Of a DNA stretch of 64,000 bases, positions 55,228 through 64,000 are shown piece by piece. The position numbers were made by a program, and so were the translations under genes. Numbering within the stretch: the first letter of the stretch is position 1; every line of letters starts with the position of its first letter. Source of the stretch: an uncultured Arenicella sp. Its GTDB lineage: Bacteria; Pseudomonadota; Gammaproteobacteria; Arenicellales; Arenicellaceae. The stretch spans positions 57,333 through 121,332 of the forward strand of contig CALJWL010000035.1 of NCBI GenBank assembly GCA_937974565.1, written 5' to 3'. Below the pieces are notes generated by a model. It searched no databases and was not told where the DNA came from. It saw nothing but the letters and a program-made list of their open reading frames with translations.

Positions 55228-57033
55228 ATGACACCACTTGTGGATTGCACACACAACCTGATCACGAGACTCAAAACACGCAGACGATTGGCCATAATAA
55301 CTAGAAAAGTTGTTTGCATACTCGGTTTGTTCTGCGTGAGTTTTGACGCAAACTCTGTTCCTGATTTTCTTGATCGGTGGCGAGTCTACTATGACCAATC
55401 TTCCTTAGGAGACATTCGCTGTCAGCTCTGTCACATCACTCGTGAGGGAGGTTCACCTTGGAATGCGTATGGGCGGGATCTTCGCAACGCCTACCTCGAA
55501 CTCGACCAGAACTCCAGAACAGCGGAACAAGCCTTCGAGTTGGTGGAAAGCATCAACTCCGATCAAGACACACCTGCCACCAGCAACCTACAAGAAATCC
55601 AAGCAAACGAACAGCCGGGGTGGCGAGAAGGCCGTAACAATATAGGCTATGATCGTAACGACATCCCCACGGGCACTTACTTTCCGCCGCCAGCCATAGA
55701 CCCCTTCCCTACCAAACTGCCAGTTCAAAAAGCGCCATTTGAATTGATTGAAATCGCAAACGGCTTCACGTCACCACTTGCGGGGGTCATTTCCCCAATT
55801 CAAAGCATGCGAAATCAGTTATTCATCGTGGATCAAATAGGTGTTATTTGGCGTTTAGATTTAATAACGGGAGAAAAGTACGAATACCTAAATGTGCAAA
55901 ACCGTCTGGTCTCCTTAGGCGCCTTTGCCCCCGGAGGCTACGATGAACGCGGCTTGCTTGGCTTCGCGTTTCACCCCAACTTTTCAAATAATGGTCTGCT
56001 CTATTTGCACACTTCTGAGCCGGTTTCGGATACAGCCGATTTCAGCACGCTTAACACCCCATCAAACGCTGATCATCAAAGTGTGATTACTGAACTGACA
56101 GTTGATAACCCCCTCAGCACAAACGACCCCGCCGGTATTTCAAGGCAACGCGAGCTAATGCGCATCGACCAGCCTCAGTTCAACCACAATGGTGGAGACC
56201 TACAATTTGATGCAAACGGCCTACTCTATATAGCCTTAGGCGACGGAGGCAATGCCGATGACCAAGGGCCAGGGCACGGCAGTAGTGGTAATGCCGCCAA
56301 CCCATCCAATCCCTTAGGGGCCGTATTACGCATCGACCCCTTAGGTCGCAATTCTGAAAACGGCCAATACGGCATTCCATTGTCCAACCCATTTATTGGT
56401 CATGCCGCCTTTTTAGATGAAATATTCGCATACGGACTACGAAATCCTTGGAGACTGTCATTTGACTTAGACGGCACTCTTTACGCTTTTGATGTCGGCC
56501 AAAATGATATCGAAGAAGTAAATCGCCTAATGAGCGGTCAACACTATGGCTGGCGAATTCGTGAAGGCTCCTTTTTCTTTGACCCCAATGGCGACTTTAG
56601 TGGCCTTGTGACTCGAGAGTTTCCTGATAATTTGCCCGCCACAACCCTGGTAGACCCAGTCTTTGAATACGACCACGATGAAGGCATCTCGATTACTGGC
56701 GGGCATGTTTACCGTGGTCGTGCCAACCCATCCCTATTCGGAAAAATGGTCTTCACCGATTTTCAACGGCGCCTATTTGTTGGCGATTTAACACCCAATG
56801 ACACAAGCCGCGGGCGGATTACCGCCCTTGATATCAGCAGCGATATTTTTATTTACAACTTAGCCAGAGATGCGGGCCATGAACTCTATATCATGGGCAA
56901 TACCACCGCTCAAACATCGGGAAACACAGGGAAAATATTTCGCCTAGGCACAGCGCCATTAACCCCCTTAGAAAATTCCTTGTGTTTTCCGATAACCGTA
57001 AAAGAGCAATCTTATTCAGTGGTATGCCTCTGA
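55228..57033 (+). CDS. secreted PQQ-type sugar dehydrogenase with N-terminal c-haem-like module (cassette 1)
   Basis: A 601-residue protein. A signal segment covers about 20-45. Then a small module has CQLCH (haem c site), GGSPWNAYG, and LQEIQANEQPGW. From about 170 it is a glucose/sorbosone dehydrogenase propeller: DERGLLGFAFHPNF, FNHNGGDLQF (catalytic-type His), YIALGDGG, YGLRNPWRLSFD, DVGQNDIEEVN and YGWRIREG. It would oxidise an aldose or alcohol with PQQ and pass electrons to the haem. It ends CFPITVKEQSYSVVCL. It starts 59 bases after DUF1501. Whether PQQ is bound is not shown. Confidence 0.85.
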   Translation: MTPLVDCTHNLITRLKTRRRLAIITRKVVCILGLFCVSFDANSVPDFLDRWRVYYDQSSLGDIRCQLCHITREGGSPWNAYGRDLRNAYLELDQNSRTAEQAFELVESINSDQDTPATSNLQEIQANEQPGWREGRNNIGYDRNDIPTGTYFPPPAIDPFPTKLPVQKAPFELIEIANGFTSPLAGVISPIQSMRNQLFIVDQIGVIWRLDLITGEKYEYLNVQNRLVSLGAFAPGGYDERGLLGFAFHPNFSNNGLLYLHTSEPVSDTADFSTLNTPSNADHQSVITELTVDNPLSTNDPAGISRQRELMRIDQPQFNHNGGDLQFDANGLLYIALGDGGNADDQGPGHGSSGNAANPSNPLGAVLRIDPLGRNSENGQYGIPLSNPFIGHAAFLDEIFAYGLRNPWRLSFDLDGTLYAFDVGQNDIEEVNRLMSGQHYGWRIREGSFFFDPNGDFSGLVTREFPDNLPATTLVDPVFEYDHDEGISITGGHVYRGRANPSLFGKMVFTDFQRRLFVGDLTPNDTSRGRITALDISSDIFIYNLARDAGHELYIMGNTTAQTSGNTGKIFRLGTAPLTPLENSLCFPITVKEQSYSVVCL

Positions 57034-57518
57034 TCGTGACTTTAAGGGCACCACTCAATACTGATAATGGCCAATGGCTGAATGGCTCGCATAACGTGCG
57101 ACACAAGTTTTTTCATCCCCGCGTTCATTTATCTGTGACTTGCTCACAGGCATAATCAAGTTGTTGCAATATCAAAGGCATCGACACCTTAATTAAATAC
57201 TTAGAATTTTTGCACATTGATGCTTTTAATGTCGCAAAACAAATTAGGGTGACTAAGCACACAGCGTATACGATTCAGTCTTGAATGCGCATCAAACCAA
57301 TCGTTTTAACCAAATTAACTCAGCCCCATGCGTTAACGATAAAAGGCAATAAAACAATCCGTTGACAAAATTTCTTGAAAAAGAAGAGTACTTCTGATTA
57401 TATGATGTGGGGATTTAAGGGTAAGACACTAGCACACACTGACACTGATAGACACTGAGAGCCCTCGTGTCATGGTGGCCGATCATTAAATAATAATAAC
57501 AAACTAACACCGCGACAA
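57034..57518 (+). promoter_or_regulatory. intergenic region ahead of cassette 2, with direct repeats
   Basis: About 485 bases without a gene. Three copies of GACACT-type repeats stand at 57425, 57441 and 57451; the latter two are GACACTGATA and GACACTGAGA in tandem. Upstream is a dyad AGAAG-AGTA-CTTCT (near 57381-57394), followed by TATGAT. TTGAAA lies about 20 bases before TATGAT, a poor promoter spacing. The layout suggests a regulated promoter but I cannot name the factor. Confidence 0.35.
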
Positions 57519-60062
57519 ATGACTCTCATGTTAAAACACTTCATCGGCACGGCTAGGCAACTGGCTTTAGTTTTAGCCAATTTCTGCTTAATCGCGTTTT
57601 TATCCGTTTTTTTTACCGCTCACGCTTTGGCACAACAAGAAAGCATTGCGGCCAAAATGGCACCTATAATTAGCTTTATACTCAATGCTGGTGATTTGCC
57701 AGCAATCCCAAGGCCACAGGCGAATTCGAGCTTGGCGCTTGACCTTCAAGAACGAGCCGACGATGCCATAGACCTCAGCACTAACGATTCTCTCTTAGTT
57801 GAGTTTGATCGGCAACCAACTAATGTAGAATTGTGTTTTGACATCAATACTCCAAGAAATGGTTTGCAATTTGAGTTGAACGGTGAGGTGCTTAACCGAG
57901 TTCTGAATATTGAAAACTGTATTGTTATTCCTGCATCACAACAGCGGTCAATTAACTACCTTCTTATAAGAACAACCTCCAGCTCTGCACGTTTCTCTCG
58001 CTTCGAGTTAAGTTCAACAACGCCAGTCGATTTATTGGGCTTTCCCACAGTGACTCGAGGTCAATGGGACAACGAGGCCGTGCGAAAGGTACTCAAAATT
58101 TTTGCTTATGGTGGTCAAGCAACTGACAATCAAATACAAATTTGGGCAAACCTACGGCCGGGGGCAGCTATCCGTGAGATGTTAAATTTTGATGAATTTA
58201 ACGCCAAACTGTCACCTCAAGTGCCATCCGAGCCTTACGATGATATTATTAGTGTGAGTGGTGCAGGGACTTATCGAGGGTTAACTAATTACTTAGCCAG
58301 CGATGCATCAGCGTTACCATTCCCGACAGCCGGCCGCGCACGTGAAAACTTCATTGATCTTCCGTCACCCGGCATCTTTCCTCGACGTTTTGATCAAGTT
58401 ATTGGTAAGCTTGCGTCAATACGCGGCCTAAACCCGTTCAGACAAAAAATAGGGCTATGGGAAACTAACTATCATATGGTCGCAAACATGGATGCTGGGG
58501 TGAACGAGTCTCAGATCATTCGTTATTACGACGACATAATGAAAGAGCATGCCAAACCCAATGTTCCTTATTATAAAATCATGGGGGTCGCAGCAAAATC
58601 GGCGGCGATCGCGATGCAATATGGCCACCGGCTTAATCAATGGATAGAGAACAACGCCACGTGTCGTTGTAATGACGATTTTGCGCGTGAGATACACCAA
58701 CTCTTTTTTGGCATACTAGGTGAAAGTGACCCCAATCATGAAGAGATAACAATTCCAGAAACGGCCAAAATGCTTACTGACATGGCGGTTCCAACGTTTA
58801 CCTTTACACGCCCCGTTGATGGCCAACAATCCAATGCGTTTGCTGATGAAATAACATTTGGCACTGCTCGGCACCACCTTCAAGACGTACAAATTTTTGG
58901 CCTGTCGATATCGGGCGCAAACGCGGCCGAAAAAATTGACACACTAATGCCAATTTCCATTGAACACCCCGATAGTTTGGAAAATTTGCCGATCATCATT
59001 GTAGAAGGGCTTGCTGATGACAATCTAAATAACAGCCAAAAACGCATTCTTCGGCAAGTATGGCGAGACCTAGGAGTTAATCGAAACTTTCTGACGTTTG
59101 TACGCGGTTACGCAACGTCAAGGTTATTTCATAGTGCCAGCCAGTTTAAACACGCAACAACACTCGATCGCGCGATTTACTTTGCAAACCGTTATAACAC
59201 TAGCAATATCGAAGCCTACTACGGCGGTACACGGTTCTTTAACCAAGATTTTGGCACTGCGCCGACAAACGTAGAAGAGATAGGCATTCCGATCGTGAAT
59301 ATTATTCAAAGCGAGCGAGCAGGCGATGTGTTTAGACCAGTTAATAATGTGTTCGGGGCACAGAGTTCTGAACAAGCGGCCAATTCATCCTTAGTATTCA
59401 CTCGTAACTACAACCGTTCTGCAAATACCAGTCTTGGTGACTTCATAAATAACTTTGCCAATCGTTGCACTGACTGTGACTTTGGTGCGGGGTGGGTAAA
59501 AGATTGGACTAAGGTCATGCCACGCGACGCTAACGGCGAATACCCTGTGGAATATGTGGCACGTTGGCTGTGGCGGCACGCGGTGGGCAGCATGCAAGGT
59601 TATACTGAAGTCGAGGAAGCGCATTTAAGTAGCTTTTTAGGCGCGGTCTCTCTGGTCGAAGAGGACAGTGGAGGAGAAAATCCAACAAATTCCTTTTTTC
59701 AAACTCCCTTAGTTTGGGACTTAAATCAGGTTTTGTGTGTGCGTGCAGATCGAATTGCTTTAAACGAGCCCGCTGCAAATTTATCCGATATCATTGAAAG
59801 TGCCAACACGGACATACGCTGTCTTGCCGATTCAAACCAGGCTTACAGCCCGGCTGAGCAAGCTGAACTTGATTTAGCGATTAACAGTGATAACCTTCAA
59901 AACATCGTATATTTAAGACAACTTGTGAATGAGTTGAAGGCCAAAAGAATGCCGCTCGAACCGTCGGGTACGGTCGAGGCCCGACGTGCGAATGCTCGCA
60001 TCAATGTAGCAATGTCATTTATTTTCGCAACGCCATACGTGTTTGCGACTGGAGGTCAATAA
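57519..60062 (+). CDS. secreted DUF1800-like protein with extra N-terminal domain (cassette 2)
   Basis: An 847-residue protein, about 270 longer than its cassette 1 counterpart. A signal peptide covers about 1-39. APIISFILNAGD (48-59) then recalls the hydrophobic-acidic segment of the first DUF1800 protein. Residues about 70-170 look like a beta-sandwich with no family I recognise. The DUF1800 core is diverged: LNPFRQKIGLWETNYHM, DDFAREIHQLFFGILG and IPETAKMLTDMAVP align with the family motifs. The stop overlaps the next start (TAATG), so translation is coupled. Confidence 0.8.
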   Translation: MTLMLKHFIGTARQLALVLANFCLIAFLSVFFTAHALAQQESIAAKMAPIISFILNAGDLPAIPRPQANSSLALDLQERADDAIDLSTNDSLLVEFDRQPTNVELCFDINTPRNGLQFELNGEVLNRVLNIENCIVIPASQQRSINYLLIRTTSSSARFSRFELSSTTPVDLLGFPTVTRGQWDNEAVRKVLKIFAYGGQATDNQIQIWANLRPGAAIREMLNFDEFNAKLSPQVPSEPYDDIISVSGAGTYRGLTNYLASDASALPFPTAGRARENFIDLPSPGIFPRRFDQVIGKLASIRGLNPFRQKIGLWETNYHMVANMDAGVNESQIIRYYDDIMKEHAKPNVPYYKIMGVAAKSAAIAMQYGHRLNQWIENNATCRCNDDFAREIHQLFFGILGESDPNHEEITIPETAKMLTDMAVPTFTFTRPVDGQQSNAFADEITFGTARHHLQDVQIFGLSISGANAAEKIDTLMPISIEHPDSLENLPIIIVEGLADDNLNNSQKRILRQVWRDLGVNRNFLTFVRGYATSRLFHSASQFKHATTLDRAIYFANRYNTSNIEAYYGGTRFFNQDFGTAPTNVEEIGIPIVNIIQSERAGDVFRPVNNVFGAQSSEQAANSSLVFTRNYNRSANTSLGDFINNFANRCTDCDFGAGWVKDWTKVMPRDANGEYPVEYVARWLWRHAVGSMQGYTEVEEAHLSSFLGAVSLVEEDSGGENPTNSFFQTPLVWDLNQVLCVRADRIALNEPAANLSDIIESANTDIRCLADSNQAYSPAEQAELDLAINSDNLQNIVYLRQLVNELKAKRMPLEPSGTVEARRANARINVAMSFIFATPYVFATGGQ

Positions 60063-61729
60063 TGGAACGTCGAGCATTTATCGAATCAATACTCGGGTCG
60101 GTTGCGGCACTTAGCGTTGGTGGCTTATCATCACTTTATGCGCCCACGGCTCACAGCATGAGCCCAGCAGGTTTTTCTCCGATCACTCGCCGCACCCTAA
60201 TAAACACGCTACTAGATGGTGGCCCCGACATGCGGCATTTGATTGTGCCAAAGCCGAACAGCACTCCTGGCTCGTATGGGTTTGAGTATTGGTCAAACCG
60301 ATCACGCTCGCACCTCATTAATAATGAGTTTAGTGCGTGGATGACTCGTTTTAATGATGATTACTACCCAATCACGGTGGGTGGCCAAAACTGGAATTCG
60401 AGCATTGTTGACCAAGGTGCTATTAACACCAGTGTTTCATTTGGAGTATGGCGCGAGGCCGGCTGGCTGTTAGACCAATTCCTAAACGGCAATGTGGCCT
60501 TAGTGTTTAATATTGCTGGCTCGACCATTCGCAACCACGAACGAGCGCTCAATCAATCAAGTTCAGGCTTTTCTCAATTTGATAGCGAGGGTGATATTTC
60601 GGGATGGGGAGGACGTTTATCACGGCGAAGCAATAATAATGTACTGTCGGTTACCGATGCGCCCAATCACTTCTCATTTGGCCCTAGTGGTACACCAACC
60701 AATTTCAATCCTTTTTCTATTGATAACAGCCGCTTAGTCTCGATTCCCAACTTTCGGCAATATGGGCTCAATGAGTTTGGCCCTCCAACAGATCGTGCTA
60801 ACGTAAACCACTCACGCGTAGCCCGGGCTTTGAATCGGTATTATGATAACTTTCGCACTCAAACCGTGCGCCAGCCGTTCGAGGTATACCAAAATCACGA
60901 AGCCACTCTTCGCTCTTTTGGTGACTTGCTTGAGGTGAAGTTAGACACAGTCGAACTCCCCGATGTCATGGTCGCACTGCGAGACAGCATTTCTATCAAT
61001 GGCCAGCCTGTGAACCCCGACGATAATGGCAGACCAAGACGAGTAGTCAACAATGTAAATTTTGCCCAGCAAATAATCAGCACCTACGACGCGTTAGCAT
61101 CCAATGACATCGTCGACTCTTCGGTAATCTCTTTACAGCTCACTGGTTTTGATTCGCATTCAAGGCAACGTGGTTCCGCAATCAATCGAAATGGCGTGAT
61201 CACTGAAGGGCCTGAGTTAGACGCACTTCGGGTTTCATTAAACGCACCTACTGGTCAACGCGGTTTAGAGGGCTTATTTAAAGACCTATTTGGTGGTCCG
61301 TTTGTTGATGAACCCAATGCCTTACATAGCTCATTCTCTGCCTTGCAAACGGCGCTGACCCAAGCGAATGTCCCAGGCAGGGATAAGCTCGTTTTTACCT
61401 TTTGGGGAGAATTTGGACGGCAGCTCCGAGATAATGGTGACAACGGAACCGACCATGGTGATGGTAATCTAATGATCGTTGTCGGTGATAAGGTTCGAGG
61501 AGGAATCTATGGCAACATGTTCCCTGATGCCGAAATCTCTCGGTATACGAACAATAGCCTCAATACACCTGACATTCAAACTCTGACGCACTCGGAACAC
61601 CTGTTTGCCGCCATTGCCGATTGGATAACACCAAACTCATCGTCGTCTATTTTCCCATGGTTAAGCCAATCAGGAGAAGATGCCCCAATACTCGAATCAG
61701 GCGTTAGTTTTAGCCAACTCTTTTCGTAA
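60062..61729 (+). CDS. Tat-type DUF1501-like protein (cassette 2)
   Basis: A 555-residue protein with an N-terminal RRAFIES twin-arginine-like signal and hydrophobic stretch. The DUF1501 pattern is present but diverged: LLDGGPDMRHLIVP replaces the LDGGNDSFNMLIP of cassette 1, VFTFWGEFGRQL and GTDHGDGNLMIVVG follow, and GGIYGNMFP stands near the C-terminus. It is about 100 residues longer than its counterpart. Its ATG overlaps the DUF1800 stop. Confidence 0.82.
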   Translation: MERRAFIESILGSVAALSVGGLSSLYAPTAHSMSPAGFSPITRRTLINTLLDGGPDMRHLIVPKPNSTPGSYGFEYWSNRSRSHLINNEFSAWMTRFNDDYYPITVGGQNWNSSIVDQGAINTSVSFGVWREAGWLLDQFLNGNVALVFNIAGSTIRNHERALNQSSSGFSQFDSEGDISGWGGRLSRRSNNNVLSVTDAPNHFSFGPSGTPTNFNPFSIDNSRLVSIPNFRQYGLNEFGPPTDRANVNHSRVARALNRYYDNFRTQTVRQPFEVYQNHEATLRSFGDLLEVKLDTVELPDVMVALRDSISINGQPVNPDDNGRPRRVVNNVNFAQQIISTYDALASNDIVDSSVISLQLTGFDSHSRQRGSAINRNGVITEGPELDALRVSLNAPTGQRGLEGLFKDLFGGPFVDEPNALHSSFSALQTALTQANVPGRDKLVFTFWGEFGRQLRDNGDNGTDHGDGNLMIVVGDKVRGGIYGNMFPDAEISRYTNNSLNTPDIQTLTHSEHLFAAIADWITPNSSSSIFPWLSQSGEDAPILESGVSFSQLFS

Positions 61730-61731
61730 CC

Positions 61732-63669
61732 TTGCTGCGTTCATCGACTGTCAACAAATACACAAAGTTGCCATACAGACTACGACAAATCAGAGTCTGC
61801 TTTAGTATTGCATCGACTATCGCTCTCGCGGTCATGCCTCATTTGGGGCATGCACGATCACAATATTTAGCAACTTGGGACTCTGTTTACCCAGAGTCTA
61901 CATCGATTAATAATCCCGGCCAGCGTTGTCAGTTATGCCACAGTCGTGAGACTGGCGGCAATGGCTGGAACTACTATGGCTGGCAACTTCGTACACAACT
62001 CAATGGCCAACAAAGTGTCAGCGGTGCGCTATTAAGCCAGGTGATCCAGTTTATTGAAACCACGCCAGCGGTTGATGCAGGTTGCAACCAGCCGAGTAAT
62101 ACATCAGGCATCACTTTTTTAGATAAAATTCGTTATAACGCGCAACCAGGTTGGTCTAACGCCAGTAATAATGAGCGGCGAAATAATGGCAACAGCGTTC
62201 AATGCAGTGAAAATATTACACCTCCGGTCTATTTGCCAAGTTCTAATACGAGAATAGATTTTCCAAACAGTTCCGACGCACTGAGTGACCCAATTACCAC
62301 ATCACCCAATAGTAGTTTGCTCGCTATTGACTTAATTCCTCTGGTTGACGGTTTTTCAAATGCAGTAAAGGTTGTTACTGCGCCAGGCATACTGGGCAGT
62401 GTTTATGTTGTGGAGCAAGCTGGACGAATTTGGCGCGTGGATTTGAACAGTCGCGAAAAGTCATTATTCTTAGACATAAGCGATTCACTTGTGTCTCTTT
62501 CCGCTAGCTTCGACGAAAGAGGGTTACTTGGCCTAGCATTTCATCCCGAGTTTGAGCGCAATGGTTTGTTTTACACATATCAGTCTGAACCCGTACGTGA
62601 GTCTCAAAATGACCTTGTTGATTTCACTACGCTGCCACCTAATATCGCGCCTGACCACCGCAGCTTTGTGGTTGAATACCGCGCCGCCGACCCAAGTTGT
62701 AATTCAGCAATATCACGAGTAAGAAGTGTGTTGGTCATCGATCAACCCAGCTTTAACCATAATGGGGGGGATTTAGCGTTTGATGACACAGGAGCCTTAT
62801 ACATTGCTCTTGGTGATGGCGGAGGCCAAGATGACCGTGGTCGGGGCCATAGCCGCATTGGCAACGGGTCCGATGCGTCTAACCCTCTAGGCAGCATCTT
62901 AAGAATAAACCCTGAGCGCAGCGCACCTCAGAACTATACGATTCCCGCCGACAACCCATTTATTTCAACCAACGAGCTCGATGAAATTTACGCAACAGGG
63001 CTTCGAAACCCATATAGGTTTTCATTCGACTCACTCAACGGTCGCCTTTTTGTTGGCGATGTTGGTCAAAATCAAATAGAAGAAGTAAATATAGTGGAAG
63101 CCGGAAAGAATTACGGTTGGAACTCAAAAGAAGGCGATTTCTTTTTCTTCTCAACCGACGGTGACTCAACCTACATAACCGCCACTGCAGCCGCAGGGCA
63201 AGCAACTGATGTCGTAGACCCATGGTTGAGTTACGACCATGATGAGGGTCTCTCAGTCATCGGAGGACAGGTATACCGTGGCTCTGACTCACCCGCCCTA
63301 GTTGGTCAATATATTTTTGCCGACTACACAACAGGGTTCACAACGGCTGACGGTGGGCGCCTTTTTCATGCCAACTCAGATACACTGGAAAACCCGCCTC
63401 AACTAAACGAGTTTTCAAATGCAAATACGTTTGGGCTTAAGCGCTACACTGGGTTTGGCACTGACAGTCGCCAAGAACTCTATGTGTTAGCGAGCTCTAC
63501 CGACACCTTCTCACCGCTGGTTAACAACAGCCAATTGTATCGAATTGTTCAACAAGGCCATGTCGCCAACTTCCCTGATGCGACAGATGAAAGCTCTCAA
63601 TGCCAGAGCCAAGAGATTTGCTTTCCTATCATCGCTGAAAATAAGGAAATTTCTGTGGTTTGCTTATAA
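61732..63669 (+). CDS. secreted PQQ-type sugar dehydrogenase with N-terminal c-haem-like module (cassette 2)
   Basis: A 645-residue protein. It begins with a TTG at 61732, 2 bases after the DUF1501 stop; no ATG is available before the signal peptide (about 15-40). CQLCH (near residue 65) with GGNGWNYYG matches the haem module of cassette 1. The dehydrogenase propeller shows DERGLLGLAFHPEF, FNHNGGDLAF, YIALGDGG, GLRNPYRFSFD, DVGQNQIEEVN and YGWNSKEG. It ends CFPIIAENKEISVVCL, sharing the tail of cassette 1. Same predicted role and same caveats as there. Confidence 0.84.
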   Translation: MLRSSTVNKYTKLPYRLRQIRVCFSIASTIALAVMPHLGHARSQYLATWDSVYPESTSINNPGQRCQLCHSRETGGNGWNYYGWQLRTQLNGQQSVSGALLSQVIQFIETTPAVDAGCNQPSNTSGITFLDKIRYNAQPGWSNASNNERRNNGNSVQCSENITPPVYLPSSNTRIDFPNSSDALSDPITTSPNSSLLAIDLIPLVDGFSNAVKVVTAPGILGSVYVVEQAGRIWRVDLNSREKSLFLDISDSLVSLSASFDERGLLGLAFHPEFERNGLFYTYQSEPVRESQNDLVDFTTLPPNIAPDHRSFVVEYRAADPSCNSAISRVRSVLVIDQPSFNHNGGDLAFDDTGALYIALGDGGGQDDRGRGHSRIGNGSDASNPLGSILRINPERSAPQNYTIPADNPFISTNELDEIYATGLRNPYRFSFDSLNGRLFVGDVGQNQIEEVNIVEAGKNYGWNSKEGDFFFFSTDGDSTYITATAAAGQATDVVDPWLSYDHDEGLSVIGGQVYRGSDSPALVGQYIFADYTTGFTTADGGRLFHANSDTLENPPQLNEFSNANTFGLKRYTGFGTDSRQELYVLASSTDTFSPLVNNSQLYRIVQQGHVANFPDATDESSQCQSQEICFPIIAENKEISVVCL

Positions 63670-63779
63670 TTAAGAAAGTAGTCAGCAACACAGTAAGAAC
63701 ATAAGCGCCAAGCCAGCATTCGCTCAACTTCGTGTCATTAATTCAATTACTTAAGTTAATTCGGTTCTCGCCTAGAATG

Positions 63780-63900
63780 CTTTACAGGGATGGAGCAAAC
63801 AAATCATCTACTCTGCTGTGATGAATACCTCCCATCTCCTTTGACAAGCCAGTGTTTGACTCAGAAGATGGAGGTTCTCAATCTCAACAAGGTATTCATC
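63780..63900 (+). ncRNA. IS110 5' non-coding region, candidate bridge RNA
   Basis: GATGAATACC (63820-63829) is the exact reverse complement of GGTATTCATC (63891-63900), which ends at the transposase ATG. Inside, CATCT (63833-63837) pairs with AGATG (63866-63870) and CCTC with GAGG. The result is a long branched hairpin. IS110-group elements express a bridge RNA from this location, which guides recombination. The exact ends are not determined. Confidence 0.5.
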
Positions 63901-64000
63901 ATGAGCAATATTACACTACTCGGTATCGATCTAGCTAAATCTGTATTTCAAATCTGCGGCTTAAACAAAGCTAATAAAAATCAGTTCAACAAACAAGTCA
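63901..64000 (+). CDS. IS110-family transposase, N-terminal fragment (cut by window edge)
   Basis: Thirty-three codons are visible, starting MSNITLLGIDLAKSVFQ. That is the first beta strand of the IS110 DEDD (RuvC-like) domain, with the first catalytic Asp in GIDLAKSVF. The reading frame is open at the window edge. Only the family, not the subtype or completeness, can be judged. Confidence 0.88.
   Translation, partial: MSNITLLGIDLAKSVFQICGLNKANKNQFNKQV

Overview
The window reads as a chromosomal segment of a free-living, aerobic, probably marine gammaproteobacterium. The evidence is a set of gene pairs typical of that class: pdxA-rsmA, dapF-DUF484-xerC, ubiE-ubiJ-ubiB, sspA-sspB downstream of the cytochrome bc1 operon, hslV-hslU, type I gshA, and separate uvrD and rep helicases. 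I cannot place it to genus from sequence alone.

Positions 1-18400 are mostly conserved housekeeping genes: partial rsmA and pdxA (minus), glmU-glmS-uvrD-hydrolase (plus), a yrfG-type phosphatase divergent from dapF-DUF484-xerC-b561/YceI, three small minus-strand genes, and the ubiquinone block DUF971-ubiE-ubiJ-ubiB. A decayed GNAT acetyltransferase lies at about 8040-8309. Positions 18401-19462 hold a ruined IS3-family element. From 19463 to 25943 there are two divergent lipid acyltransferases and a tight six-gene minus-strand operon (SGNH hydrolase, DUF938 methyltransferase, sulfurtransferase, IMPACT-domain protein, ABC ATPase, ABC permease).

Positions 26176-36377 carry an MscS channel, a type II NADH dehydrogenase-like protein, an S9 peptidase, a BamE-like protein, a long FabG-type reductase, gshA and an SDR. 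From 36483 to 45469 the minus strand holds hslVU with a recognisable sigma-32 promoter, sspAB, petABC and rep. Two translationally coupled GT41 (SPINDLY/OGT-like) genes follow at 45744-49183; the second has lost the family's catalytic signatures. After them come a terminator-ended, hairpin-rich stretch, an arsenate reductase-type phosphatase and an orphan TAXI lipoprotein.

The accessory part of most interest is 52049-63669. It contains two tandem, diverged copies of one three-gene cassette: a secreted DUF1800 protein, a Tat-type DUF1501 protein, and a secreted PQQ-type sugar dehydrogenase with an N-terminal c-heme-like module. Both dehydrogenases end in the same C-terminal tail with two cysteines. 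The DUF1800 N-termini resemble the C-terminus of the SGNH hydrolase about 26 kb away. The window ends inside an IS110-family element whose 5' leader folds into long paired arms, as expected for a bridge RNA.

Functionally, petABC, the NDH-2-like enzyme, ubiquinone synthesis, the b561/YceI protein and the two haem-containing dehydrogenases suggest periplasmic oxidation feeding an aerobic respiratory chain. That link is inference, not something the sequence shows.
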